A DNA stretch of 64,000 nt. Origin: [Clostridium] asparagiforme DSM 15981 (GTDB lineage: Bacteria > Bacillota > Clostridia > Lachnospirales > Lachnospiraceae). A program made the translations under genes and the position numbers. The stretch lies in assembly GCA_025149125.1 (NCBI GenBank), contig CP102272.1:1364001-1428000 (forward strand), read 5' to 3'. Each line of letters opens with the position of its first letter. The stretch's first letter is position 1. This document shows, piece by piece, positions 7,789-16,775 of the stretch. The notes beneath the pieces were generated by a model, which made no database searches, had not been told where the DNA came from, and was given only the letters and a program-made list of their open reading frames with translations.

Positions 7789-8442
7789 ATGAAACGAGAA
7801 GATGTTGAGAAGTTGTTGGGCTGGGCGAGAGAGGCCCAGAAGGTTTTTGAGGAATCCGGCGAGACCGATTTTGAAGAGCTGCGCCGCCGGGAACAGCGTG
7901 AAATCTATGATCGGTTTGCGGAATCGGGATTTGACGTTCACGATGGTTCTATCGACAAGTATACCGGGTATAAGAAAGTAGAGATTGGAGATTTGACCGC
8001 TCGTTTTTATTTCCACGACGAATCTAATTACCCGTTTGACATGCTTCTTTTTATTGGCGAGGATTGCGTGCCTGTGCAGGAATTCGTACAGCACCTGGAA
8101 TCCCTTTTGTTCGGCCAGACAACCATCGTTAATCTCACACCGCACGAGATCACGGTGTACGACGCTGCTGGGGAATCTGTATTGCAGGTGATCCCGTCAT
8201 CCGGTATGGCCCGGGCTGCGCAGACAAGGGTACCGCTGGACGAAATCAATGGTATTCCGGTAAGCAAGACGGGATATGGAGCCGTAGAGGGGTTGCCGGA
8301 TCAGCGGGACGGAGTAATCTACATCGTATCGGTTTTGACCGCACAGGCCGCGCCGGATCGCAAGGATCTGTATATCGTGGACGAGCTGGTAAGGGATGAT
8401 ACGGGCCGGATTTTGGGTTGCAAGGCCCTGGCGCAGATTTAG
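7789..8442 (+). CDS. Phage protein with C-terminal 'NLTPHEITVYD' domain
   Basis: 217 residues; AGGGGAGAAGG upstream. The acidic N-terminal part (1-100) is unrecognised. From about residue 112, VNLTPHEITVYDAAGE, GYGAVEGLPDQRDGVIYIVS and DLYIVDELVRDDTGRILGCKAL match a domain common in phage and plasmid hypothetical proteins of Firmicutes and Actinobacteria. Function unknown. It starts a run of small genes that leads into the replication module. Confidence 0.6.
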   Translation: MKREDVEKLLGWAREAQKVFEESGETDFEELRRREQREIYDRFAESGFDVHDGSIDKYTGYKKVEIGDLTARFYFHDESNYPFDMLLFIGEDCVPVQEFVQHLESLLFGQTTIVNLTPHEITVYDAAGESVLQVIPSSGMARAAQTRVPLDEINGIPVSKTGYGAVEGLPDQRDGVIYIVSVLTAQAAPDRKDLYIVDELVRDDTGRILGCKALAQI

Positions 8443-8545
8443 GGGGCGCGGGATAAAAAGAACCCCAGACGGGTGGAGCCGTCCGGGATTCAGGCACTTA
8501 ATAATATTCACACCCTTAGTATAAGGGAGAAGGGCAGGAAAAGCA

Positions 8546-8842
8546 ATGGTGAAAGTAACGATTGAATGTGATGGAACAGAACCCATAGTGCTTACCGGCG
8601 AATACGCATGGGGCACTGTAAGCACGAAAGTGGATGACGGTATTGCGTCGAATGCGTATTTACTCGGTAAAACGAGCGTGAACATGCTGGCGGCTGATAT
8701 GGCCGGGTCACTTTCCAGAATCGCCAGCTGTGCAACGGATAGCAAGTTGGAGAAGGTTGCATTTTTGGTAGAATTAATGGCGGACGTTATGTCTGATGTT
8801 TCCGGCAACACCAAAGAGGAGGCTGTGGAAAATGCTAACTAA
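8546..8842 (+). CDS. Phage hypothetical protein, 98 residues
   Basis: ATG at 8546 with AGGAAAAG upstream. The beta-rich start (MVKVTIECDGTEPIVLTGEY) is followed by a helical C-terminus. Its end overlaps the next gene by 11 bases. The upstream gap (8443-8545) holds only a small stem-loop, GACGG/CCGTC at 8468-8483. No family recognised. Confidence 0.6.
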   Translation: MVKVTIECDGTEPIVLTGEYAWGTVSTKVDDGIASNAYLLGKTSVNMLAADMAGSLSRIASCATDSKLEKVAFLVELMADVMSDVSGNTKEEAVENAN

Positions 8843-9383
8843 AAAGGAAGTTTCCGCTTTCCTGGACCGGATGGAGGAGCAGGCTTTTAAAACGGTGAAG
8901 GAATCATACGCAGACGCGGTAAAAGCTGAAGAACAGAGAATTTTTGAACTTACGAAAGCTCCGGAGATTGTGGAAGGAATGCAGCAGTTGATGGACGAAC
9001 TGGTCAAGCGTAATGAGAATTTGAACGAGGAACTGAAACGTAGCTCTGGTATGAAGTATTGCGATGATGCGTATCACGGCATGAATTATTACCTGTCGCG
9101 AATACAGAGTATTTCGGATGTGGTACTGGAGTGCGTTATGTTCGAGTCTAAGAAGCTGGGCCGTTTGAGATCGGATTACTCTGAGACTCGCCGCAAAATC
9201 ACAGCTAACTATGCCGCTATCCGGGCGGAGCTGAAAAACAAGTCCAAGGCAGCCCAGTGTGTGGAATACCTCCGGGAAGTCGGGTTTAATGTCTCGGAAC
9301 TGGAAAAGCCGAAGTGTACAGAATTGGCGGTTGCGTTGGACAAGCGTTACCTGTTCATTGGAATTAAGGAGGAAAATAGATGA
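8832..9383 (+). CDS. Coiled-coil phage protein upstream of the nuclease module
   Basis: 183 residues from the ATG at 8832 (GAGGAGG upstream inside the previous gene). Mostly helical with heptad-like stretches (SAFLDRMEEQAFKTVKESYA, YAAIRAELKNKSKAAQCVEY). It overlaps the next gene by four bases (ATGA). No known domain; the constant position before the DUF2800/DUF2815 genes suggests a replication or recombination accessory. Confidence 0.6.
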   Translation: MLTKKEVSAFLDRMEEQAFKTVKESYADAVKAEEQRIFELTKAPEIVEGMQQLMDELVKRNENLNEELKRSSGMKYCDDAYHGMNYYLSRIQSISDVVLECVMFESKKLGRLRSDYSETRRKITANYAAIRAELKNKSKAAQCVEYLREVGFNVSELEKPKCTELAVALDKRYLFIGIKEENR

Positions 9384-9874
9384 TTACGATTGAATTTAAA
9401 AACTATGACGACATGGTGGCTTTCGCCAGGACGCTTGTTCGCGATCTGGGGGAGTATGAGGCATTGAAAGAGCTGGTGTCCTGCCCCGGGAAATACCGGA
9501 CTATGCTGGAGGGGAAGCCCGTACAGGTAGCGACGATGGCTCAGCCGCAGGCTACTCCTGCCCCGCAGGTATCCCAGGTCCAGCCGCAGCAGGCTACTCC
9601 TGCACCGCAGGTAATGGCTGCCCCGCCGCAGGCCCAGACTCCGCCTGTGCAGGCTATGACCCAGTCCGCGCCGGTAACTCAGGTCCAGACTTCTACGCCC
9701 AGTTACACCCTGGACGACATTTCCCGGGCGGCAACGACACTGATGGACGCCGGCCGGCAGGGAGAACTTATTGAGTTGCTGAGACAGTTTGGAATTGCTA
9801 CGCTGCCGGATCTGCCGAAGGAGCAGTACGGGGCGTTTGCAACGGCGCTGCGCGGAATGGGGGCACAGATCTAA
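9380..9874 (+). CDS. Pro/Gln-rich linker protein of the replication module
   Basis: 164 residues. A folded N-terminus (1-50) and a folded C-terminus (about 110-164, YTLDDISRAATTLMDAGRQ) are joined by a long repeat-rich linker of PQATPAPQV-type units. The C-terminal part resembles short domains attached to phage recombination proteins. It is coupled to both neighbours by ATGA-type overlaps. Probably a tether or scaffold in the recombination complex; inference only. Confidence 0.55.
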   Translation: MITIEFKNYDDMVAFARTLVRDLGEYEALKELVSCPGKYRTMLEGKPVQVATMAQPQATPAPQVSQVQPQQATPAPQVMAAPPQAQTPPVQAMTQSAPVTQVQTSTPSYTLDDISRAATTLMDAGRQGELIELLRQFGIATLPDLPKEQYGAFATALRGMGAQI

Positions 9875-11058
9875 TGGGGCATAGCGAGAGAGCACACGCG
9901 CTGTTAAGCGCGTCAGGGGCGAGTCGCTGGATGGCCTGCACACCCAGCGCCCGCCTGGAAGAACAGTTCCCGGACACCACCTCGGAGTCTGCCAGGGAAG
10001 GAACCCTGGCCCACGAGCTGGCGGAACTGAAACTGCGAAACTACTTCTTTTCCGTGGATTTTGGGAAACGGAAGTTGACCACAGCCGTCAACAAGCTGAA
10101 AAAGGCAGAGCTGTGGAATGATGAGATGATGGGCTACACGGACGAATATCTGGACTACGTCAAGGCCGTGGCCCTCAAATTCAAAAGTCAGCCCTACGTG
10201 GCAATCGAGAAGCAGGTGGATCTCAGGGCTTACGTCCCGGAGGGGTTTGGGACGGCGGACTGTATCCTGGTCGGCGGAGGAGTGTTGCACGTAATCGATT
10301 TTAAGTATGGCAAGAGTCCCAACGGCCGGGTATCCGCCGAGCGCAATCCGCAAATGATGTTATACGCCCTCGGAGCCTACGAGGCGTACAAGATTTTGTA
10401 CAACGTGTCCGAGGTTCGGCTGTCCATCGTGCAGCCCCGGCTCCCGGACGGAATTTCGGAGTGGTCCTGTTCGCTGGATGTGCTGCTGGGATTTGGGGAG
10501 ACGGTTAAGGAGCGCGCGGAACTGGCAATCAAGGGGGAAGGAGAATTTGCCCCCGGCGAAAAGACGTGTCAGTTCTGCCGGGCAAAAGGAATGTGCAGGG
10601 CGCGGGCGGATGAGAACGTCAAACTGGCATTTTCCCCGGATATCGGGAAGAAGCCGCCACTACTCAGCAACGAAGAAATGGGGGATTACCTGATCCGCGG
10701 GGCTGATGTGGCGAAATGGCTGGCCGACCTCCAAAAATGCGCCTTGGCGGAGTGTTTGGCCGGAAACGATGTGCCCGGCTGGAAGGCCGTGGAGGGCCGT
10801 GGGTCGCGTGATTGGACTGATTTGGATGAAGCCTTTGCGGCATTGGAGGCTGCCGGAATTAGTACAGCAATCTTATGGGAGCGAAAACCTGTGACACCGG
10901 CCGGGCTGGAGAAGGCTCTGGGGAAGAAAGAGTACACAGCCCATGCGGCAAATTATGAAGTTAAGAAACCGGGAAAACCCGCGTTGGTCAAGGAATCTGA
11001 CAAGCGCGAGGCGATCACAAACAAAGTAAGCGCCGCGGAGGCGTTCAAGGAGGAATAA
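9874..11058 (+). CDS. DUF2800 PD-(D/E)XK nuclease (RecB/Cas4-like exonuclease)
   Basis: 394 residues. The N-terminus has the family motif SASGASRWMACTPSARLEE. The nuclease core shows GTADCILVGG (D of the PD motif), HVIDFKYGK (DxK) and a QMMLYALGAY helix. A C-terminal cysteine cluster, C-QFC-x5-MC, is typical of iron-sulphur RecB/Cas4-like nucleases. DUF2800 proteins are encoded next to DUF2815 in many Firmicute phages, and the pair probably does exonuclease and strand-annealing work in replication or recombination. Confidence 0.85.
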   Translation: MGHSERAHALLSASGASRWMACTPSARLEEQFPDTTSESAREGTLAHELAELKLRNYFFSVDFGKRKLTTAVNKLKKAELWNDEMMGYTDEYLDYVKAVALKFKSQPYVAIEKQVDLRAYVPEGFGTADCILVGGGVLHVIDFKYGKSPNGRVSAERNPQMMLYALGAYEAYKILYNVSEVRLSIVQPRLPDGISEWSCSLDVLLGFGETVKERAELAIKGEGEFAPGEKTCQFCRAKGMCRARADENVKLAFSPDIGKKPPLLSNEEMGDYLIRGADVAKWLADLQKCALAECLAGNDVPGWKAVEGRGSRDWTDLDEAFAALEAAGISTAILWERKPVTPAGLEKALGKKEYTAHAANYEVKKPGKPALVKESDKREAITNKVSAAEAFKEE

Positions 11059-11060
11059 TC

Positions 11061-11780
11061 ATGAATGAGTTAACGAATGTAACCACCGGAAAAGTAAGAC
11101 TGTCCTATGTGCACCTGTACAAGCCCTACGCAGCTATGCCGGGGCAGGAGGAAAAGTACAGTGTCACCGTGCTGGTACCCAAGACTGACACCGACACAAT
11201 GAACCGGATCAACGCCGCTGTCGAGGCTGCCAAGCAGCGAGGAATCACCGACAAGTGGGGAGGGGTATGCCCGCCTATGGTTCCGACACCGATCTATGAC
11301 GGTGATGGTACGCGGCCATCCGATGGTATGCCCTACGGCCCGGAATGCAAGGGGCATTGGGTATTCACAGCCAGCGCCAAGGCGGATTACCCGCCGGAGG
11401 TTGTGGACAAAATGGGGAATCCGATCATCAACCAGTCCGAGGTGTACAGTGGGATCTACGGCCGCGTAAACGTGTCCTTCTACCCCTATGCGTTTGGCGG
11501 CAAGAAGGGGATCGGTTGCGGCCTGGGACCGGTCCAGAAGCTGGAGGACGGTGAACCGCTGGCGAGCAGCGCCCCCACTGCGGCGCAGGCGTTTGGGGCC
11601 CCGGCAACTCCGCAGTATGGCGCGCCCATTCCGGGCACTCCGGGGGCCACAGGATACGCTCCGCAGCCGTCCTATGCACCCCAGCCGCAGCAGTACGCGC
11701 AGCCCGCGCCGTGGAGTGCAGCTCCCGCGCCGGAACCGAACTATGGACAGATCAACCCGATTACTGGTATGCCGTATTGA
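11061..11780 (+). CDS. DUF2815 ssDNA-binding protein
   Basis: 239 residues; AAGGAGG upstream. The N-terminal 160 residues form the DUF2815 domain (LSYVHLYKPYAAMPGQEEKY, GRVNVSFYPYAFGGKKGIG), which is related to T7 gp2.5-like ssDNA-binding proteins. The C-terminus is a Pro/Ala/Gln-rich tail (YAPQPSYAPQPQQYAQP) like that of SSB. It is the functional partner of the upstream nuclease, in the same operon. Confidence 0.85.
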   Translation: MNELTNVTTGKVRLSYVHLYKPYAAMPGQEEKYSVTVLVPKTDTDTMNRINAAVEAAKQRGITDKWGGVCPPMVPTPIYDGDGTRPSDGMPYGPECKGHWVFTASAKADYPPEVVDKMGNPIINQSEVYSGIYGRVNVSFYPYAFGGKKGIGCGLGPVQKLEDGEPLASSAPTAAQAFGAPATPQYGAPIPGTPGATGYAPQPSYAPQPQQYAQPAPWSAAPAPEPNYGQINPITGMPY

Positions 11781-11783
11781 TCA

Positions 11784-11803
11784 GGAGGGGCCGCAAGGCC
11801 CCT
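11784..11803 (+). other. Stem-loop between DUF2815 and polymerase genes
   Basis: GGGGCC-GCAA-GGCCCC forms a perfect six-pair stem with a GNRA loop, just before the polymerase ribosome site. Only short pyrimidine runs follow, so it is more likely a processing or mRNA-stability element than a full terminator. Confidence 0.5.
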
Positions 11804-11823
11804 TCCAATAACAGGAGGAGAAC

Positions 11824-13830
11824 ATGGCAAAACATCATCTAAGTATTGATATAGAGACACGCAGCAGCGTGGATATTTCCAAGGCCGGGGCGTATCGATA
11901 CGCCCAGTCCCCCGACTTTGAGATCCTTCTTTTCGCCTACCAGTGGGACGATGGTCCGGTGGAGGTCATAGACCTTACAGCAGATGAATCATTTCCACCA
12001 GAGATATGGGAAGAGGCCCTGAGGGACCCCGATGTAATTAAGCACGCCTACAACGCGGCATTCGAATGGTATTGCCTTAACCGGGCCGGATATGCAACGC
12101 CGCTGGATCAATGGCGCTGCACCATGGCGCATGGGCTGTATTGCGGCTATACGGCCGGCCTGGACGCAACAGGCAAAGCGATTGGCCTGCCGCAGGACAA
12201 GCAAAAGCTGGCGGTCGGCAAGGCGCTGATCCGGTATTTCTGCGTACCCTGCAAGCCTACAAAGAGCAACGGGGGACGGACCTGGAACCAGCCGCGGCAC
12301 GACCCGGACAAATGGACACTGTTCAAGGAATATTGCCGGCAGGACGTTGTGACAGAACACGAAATCCTGCGACGCTTGAACTTTTTCCCAATGCCGGAGG
12401 ATGAAGAGCGACTTTGGCAGCTTGACGTCGCCATGAATGCCTACGGCGTCCGGGTGGACACTAAGCTGATTGCGGGGGCATTGTACGTCGATGAGGTCAG
12501 CACGGAAAAGTTGACGGCGGAGGCCGTGGAGCTGACGGGCCTGGATAACCCTAACAGCGGCGCCCAGCTCGTTCCCTGGATTAATGCGCATAACAAGGAG
12601 CACCCGGACGATCCAGACCTCCTCGCGGATCTGCGCAAGGAGACAGTCGAGGAGGCGCTAAAGGATCGGGACAACCTGCCGGAGGACGTGGCACGTATGT
12701 TGGAGATCCGGCAGCAGCTTGGAAAGACATCGGTCAAGAAGTACGTCGCCATGGACGTGGCGCGCGGTGAAGGGGACCGGGTGCGGGGACTGACCCAGTA
12801 TTACGGTGCCAACCGGACCGGGCGGTGGGCGGGGAGGCTGGTGCAATTACAGAACCTTCCCAGGAACTACCTTAAAACCCTGGATTACGCCCGGGAGCTG
12901 GTCAAAGCAAAAAACTACGACGGCCTGCGGATACTGTACGGCAATGTGCCGGATACGCTCTCACAGCTTATCAGGACAGCGTTCATCCCTTCTGAGGGCC
13001 ACAAGTTTGTGGTGGCCGACTTCTCAGCCATTGAGGCCCGCGCGATCGCGTGGCTGGCTGGTGAACAGTGGGTCAACGAGGTTTTTGCGACTCATGGGAA
13101 AATCTATGAGGCCACGGCGGCCCAGATGTTTGGTGTTCCAGTAGAGCGGATCACCAAGGGCAACCCGGAGTATTCCCTGCGGCAAAAGGGAAAGGTTGCC
13201 ACGCTGGCCCTGGGATATCAAGGCAGCACGGCGGCACTGATCGCCATGGGCGCATTGAAAATGGGCCTGACGGAGGACGAGCTGCCGGACATCGTGACCC
13301 GCTGGCGCAACGCCAACAAGCGGATATGCGGCCTATGGTACGCCGTAGAGAACACTGCGCTGCGGGTTATGCAGACGGCGCAGCCGCAGGGACTTAATGG
13401 CCTGATATTCGCCCTGGAGGGTGATCTGATCTATGGACAATCGTTTCTTACGGTCCGGCTGCCGAGCGGCCGCAAGCTGTACTATCCCAAGCCCTTCCTT
13501 CAGGAAAACCGCTTCGGGAAACAGGCGATCCACTACTACGCCGTAGGGCAGCAGACGCGCAAATGGGAGATTGATAGCACCTACGGCGGGAAAATGACCG
13601 AGAACATCGTGCAGGCCATTGCCCGGGATTGTCTGGCCGTGACGCTGCGCAGGATCGCACAGAAGGGCCTACAGACGGTTTTCCACGTACACGACGAAGT
13701 TATTATCGACGCGCCGATGGAGACGACTGTGGACGAAATATGTGACCTGATGGCCGAACCCATACCCTGGGCGCCGGGGTTGATCTTAAAAGGCGCGGGA
13801 TTTGAAAGCAGTTATTACATGAAGGACTAG
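11824..13830 (+). CDS. Phage family A DNA polymerase
   Basis: 668 residues; AGGAGG upstream. The N-terminal 3'-5' exonuclease domain begins SIDIETRSSVDI (Exo I D-x-E). The polymerase domain has motif A VADFSAIEARAIAWL (about 398-412), motif B RQKGKVATLALGYQG (about 452-466) and motif C HVHDEVIID (about 621-629). It copies the phage genome with the VapE-like primase/helicase next door. Length and motif order are normal for Firmicute phage polymerases. Confidence 0.95.
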   Translation: MAKHHLSIDIETRSSVDISKAGAYRYAQSPDFEILLFAYQWDDGPVEVIDLTADESFPPEIWEEALRDPDVIKHAYNAAFEWYCLNRAGYATPLDQWRCTMAHGLYCGYTAGLDATGKAIGLPQDKQKLAVGKALIRYFCVPCKPTKSNGGRTWNQPRHDPDKWTLFKEYCRQDVVTEHEILRRLNFFPMPEDEERLWQLDVAMNAYGVRVDTKLIAGALYVDEVSTEKLTAEAVELTGLDNPNSGAQLVPWINAHNKEHPDDPDLLADLRKETVEEALKDRDNLPEDVARMLEIRQQLGKTSVKKYVAMDVARGEGDRVRGLTQYYGANRTGRWAGRLVQLQNLPRNYLKTLDYARELVKAKNYDGLRILYGNVPDTLSQLIRTAFIPSEGHKFVVADFSAIEARAIAWLAGEQWVNEVFATHGKIYEATAAQMFGVPVERITKGNPEYSLRQKGKVATLALGYQGSTAALIAMGALKMGLTEDELPDIVTRWRNANKRICGLWYAVENTALRVMQTAQPQGLNGLIFALEGDLIYGQSFLTVRLPSGRKLYYPKPFLQENRFGKQAIHYYAVGQQTRKWEIDSTYGGKMTENIVQAIARDCLAVTLRRIAQKGLQTVFHVHDEVIIDAPMETTVDEICDLMAEPIPWAPGLILKGAGFESSYYMKD

Positions 13831-13842
13831 GAGGGGGCAGCA

Positions 13843-16239
13843 TTGGAATATAACCGAAAACTACAGATTAGCACAGCCGGCAGCCGTAAGGCGTTACTCT
13901 GGCCGGCGAGCGAGATCATGTGGTCCGAGTTTGTGGACCGGCTGAAAACCCCCATCCGAAGCACGGAGACACTGGACCAGTACCTTGCCATGTCAAAGCC
14001 GCAGCAAGACGAACTGAAGGACGTGGGCGGGTACGTGGGCGGAACCCTTTCGGGGAACCGTCGGAAGGGCAGCCGCGTGGAAGGGCGGGACCTGCTGGCA
14101 CTGGACATGGACAACATTCCCGCCGGCAGGACGGTAGATGTCCTGAAACGTGTGGACGGCCTTGGCTGCGCCGCGGTGGTGTACAGCACCAGGAAACACG
14201 CAGAATACGCGCCGCGCCTGCGGGTGATCGTACCGGTGGACCGAACGGCCACAGCGGATGAGTATGAGCCCGCGGCCCGGAAACTGGCGGCGTTAATTGG
14301 GATTGAGTATTGCGACCCAACAACGTTTGAGGCTAACCGGTTGATGTACTGGCCCAACTGCTGCGCTGATGGCGTGTATATCTGTGAGGTGTACGATAAG
14401 CCGTTTTGCAGCCTGGACGGCCTGCTGAATATGTACGCTGATTGGCGGGATGTCACGACATGGCCCCAGGCACCAGACGAGGCAGCGATTGAGAAGCGCC
14501 GGCTGGCAAAACAGGAGGACCCCACAACCAAAAAGGGAATCATCGGGGCCTTCTGCCGGACATACACCGTCACCGAAGCCATGGAGAAGTTCATCCCCAG
14601 AATGTATGATCCAACGGCCAAAGCCGGGCGCTACAGCTACACCGGCGGGGAAACGACCGGCGGCGCCATCGTATACGACGGGGACCTATTCCTCTACTCC
14701 CATCACTCCCATGACCCTTGCTGTAACCAACTGGTCAATGCATTCGATTTGATCCGGCTGCACATGTACGGGGATCTGGATAACGAGGCCAAGGAGGGAA
14801 CGCCTGTCAACAAGCTGCCGTCATACGTGGCAATGTCCAAGCTGGCGGCCGCCGATAAGCCGGTGGCCGACCGGATCGCCCGTGAGAAGTTTGAGGCGGC
14901 ACAGCAGGCGTTTGCGGCGCCGGAAGCCCAGGAACCCGCTGGGAATGATCTGACATGGTTGTCTCAGTTGTCCGTGGATGGCAACGGGAATTACAAGAAA
15001 ACCGTCAACAACGTGATTCTGATACTCGAGAACGATCCGTTATTGAGAGACAAGATCGTGACGGATGAGTTCGCCAACAGAGGTTTGGTCATGGGGGCGG
15101 TGCCGTGGAACCAGGAGGATGTCCGGCGGCAGTGGACGGACACGGATGATTCAGGATTCTACTGGTACATCGAAACGTATTACAACATCGCGGTGCGGGA
15201 CAAGCTGTCGGACGCCCTGGCAATCGTGGGCGGCCGGCGGGTGATCAATGAGGTTAAGCAGTATTTGCAGGGCCTCGCCTGGGATGGCGTGAAGCGGCTG
15301 GACACGCTGCTATCGGTGTATTTGGGGGCGGACGACACGCCCTATACAAGGGCGGTTATGCGAAAATCATTGTGCGCGGCAGTAGCCCGGGCGGTAGTCG
15401 GCGGCGTGAAATATGATTACATGCCGATCTTCACCGGGCCGCAGGGAATCGGTAAGAGCACATTCTTGCGAATCCTGGGCGGCGCGTGGTTTTCGGATAG
15501 CCTGACGACGTTTGAGGGCAAGGAGGCGGCCGAGTTGATACAGGGAACATGGATCAACGAGATCGGAGAACTGAGTGCATTCACACGACAGGAAACGCAG
15601 ATCATCAAGCAGTTTTTGAGTAAGTTGGAGGATATCTACCGCGCAGCTTACGGACGGCGGACGGAGCGATACCCGCGGCGCTGTGTGTTCTTTGGGACGT
15701 CCAACGACAGTGAGTTCCTGAAGGACGCCACCGGAAACCGCCGGTTTTGGCCGGTGGATGTAGGGGTGCACCCCGCAGAAAAATCGGTATGGGAGGACCT
15801 GCCCAAAGAGGTTGACCAGATCTGGGCGGAGGCATATCTGTACTGGACCCTGGGCGAAAAGTTGTTTCTTCCGAAGGAGCTGGAGGAACTGGCCCAGGAG
15901 CAGCAGGAGAGCCACCGGGAAATGTCCGGGAAAGAGGGCTTGATCATCGAATACCTGGAAAAGAAGCTACCCACAAACTGGGATCAGATGGACGTGCCGG
16001 CACGTAAAATGTTCTTGGCTGGAAATGATCACGGGATCGGTGAAGCCGATCTCATGATACGGAAAAAAGTGTGCGCAGCGGAGATATGGGTGGAGTGTTT
16101 TAACGGTGATCCAAAGTATTTGAAACGAATCGAGAGCACAGAAATCAATAACATTCTGTTGAGCTTACCAGGGTGGAAACGAAATAAAACCACGAGAAGG
16201 TACGGCCCGTATGGACAGCAAAAAGGATTTGAGAGGTGA
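13843..16239 (+). CDS. Primase/helicase, virulence-associated E (VapE) family
   Basis: 798 residues from a TTG at 13843 with AGGAGGGGG upstream. The N-terminal region (to about 330) resembles primase-like DUF domains (LLALDMDNIPAGRTVDVL, VYSTRKHAEYAPRLRVIVP). The C-terminal AAA+ helicase has P-loop GPQGIGKST (K538), followed by WINEIGELSAFTRQE and FFGTSNDSEFLKDATGNRRF (sensor and arginine-finger region). It should unwind and prime at the phage origin, which lies directly behind it. Confidence 0.93.
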   Translation: MEYNRKLQISTAGSRKALLWPASEIMWSEFVDRLKTPIRSTETLDQYLAMSKPQQDELKDVGGYVGGTLSGNRRKGSRVEGRDLLALDMDNIPAGRTVDVLKRVDGLGCAAVVYSTRKHAEYAPRLRVIVPVDRTATADEYEPAARKLAALIGIEYCDPTTFEANRLMYWPNCCADGVYICEVYDKPFCSLDGLLNMYADWRDVTTWPQAPDEAAIEKRRLAKQEDPTTKKGIIGAFCRTYTVTEAMEKFIPRMYDPTAKAGRYSYTGGETTGGAIVYDGDLFLYSHHSHDPCCNQLVNAFDLIRLHMYGDLDNEAKEGTPVNKLPSYVAMSKLAAADKPVADRIAREKFEAAQQAFAAPEAQEPAGNDLTWLSQLSVDGNGNYKKTVNNVILILENDPLLRDKIVTDEFANRGLVMGAVPWNQEDVRRQWTDTDDSGFYWYIETYYNIAVRDKLSDALAIVGGRRVINEVKQYLQGLAWDGVKRLDTLLSVYLGADDTPYTRAVMRKSLCAAVARAVVGGVKYDYMPIFTGPQGIGKSTFLRILGGAWFSDSLTTFEGKEAAELIQGTWINEIGELSAFTRQETQIIKQFLSKLEDIYRAAYGRRTERYPRRCVFFGTSNDSEFLKDATGNRRFWPVDVGVHPAEKSVWEDLPKEVDQIWAEAYLYWTLGEKLFLPKELEELAQEQQESHREMSGKEGLIIEYLEKKLPTNWDQMDVPARKMFLAGNDHGIGEADLMIRKKVCAAEIWVECFNGDPKYLKRIESTEINNILLSLPGWKRNKTTRRYGPYGQQKGFER

Positions 16240-16430
16240 CTACTTTGGCGCATACCATGCGACTACTTGACTACTATCATGGTAGTCGCGCAAGTAGTCA
16301 AGTAGTCATTAAGTAGTCGGCTAAAGTAGTCGGTTAAAGCCTTTAATCTACGAGGATACAGGCTTATTGACTACTATGACTACCAAATATCTATAGTAAT
16401 AATAAAAATATATAAAATAGGTAAATACGC
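16238..16430. repeat. Ten GTAGTC/GACTAC iterons plus AT-rich tract: probable phage origin
   Basis: The hexamer occurs as GACTAC at 16238, 16261, 16269, 16369 and 16378, and as its complement GTAGTC at 16282, 16294, 16302, 16313 and 16326. A strongly AT-rich stretch (16384-16430) follows. A GCGACTAC/GTAGTCGC pair can form a hairpin (16259-16289). Iterons plus an unwinding tract directly behind the primase/helicase gene are typical of a replication origin. The next gene's start is at 16485. Confidence 0.75.
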
Positions 16431-16484
16431 GTAGCGCCTAACGCGCCTAATGTGTATATCACATACGCGTACACGCGAGGTAGT

Positions 16485-16775
16485 ATGAGGGAAAAAGACA
16501 TAGAGCAGAAATTAGTCCAAGGCGTCAAGCGTTTGGGCGGAAGGGCATTTAAGTGGACAAGCCCTGGCAATGATGGGGTGCCTGACCGGATTGTGTTTCT
16601 CCCAGGCAGACCGCCGGTTTTAGTGGAATTGAAAACTGACACGGGGAAGCTGAGTGCCCTACAGCGGATACAGATCGGCCGGCTGCGAGACCTGGGACAG
16701 GACGTTCGGGTACTGTATGGGCTGGATCAAGTATTGGAATTTTTGAATGAGTGTGGAGGAGGTGACAACCCATGA
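16485..16775 (+). CDS. VRR-NUC domain nuclease
   Basis: 96 residues from the ATG at 16485; ribosome site weak (GCGAGG). A stand-alone VRR-NUC fold: GNDGVPDRIVFLPGRPPVLVE contains the catalytic D and the E of ELKTD, with K following, in the PD-(D/E)XK superfamily. VRR-NUC proteins act on branched DNA such as Holliday junctions. It overlaps the helicase start by four bases, so the two probably work together in replication or recombination. Confidence 0.88.
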   Translation: MREKDIEQKLVQGVKRLGGRAFKWTSPGNDGVPDRIVFLPGRPPVLVELKTDTGKLSALQRIQIGRLRDLGQDVRVLYGLDQVLEFLNECGGGDNP

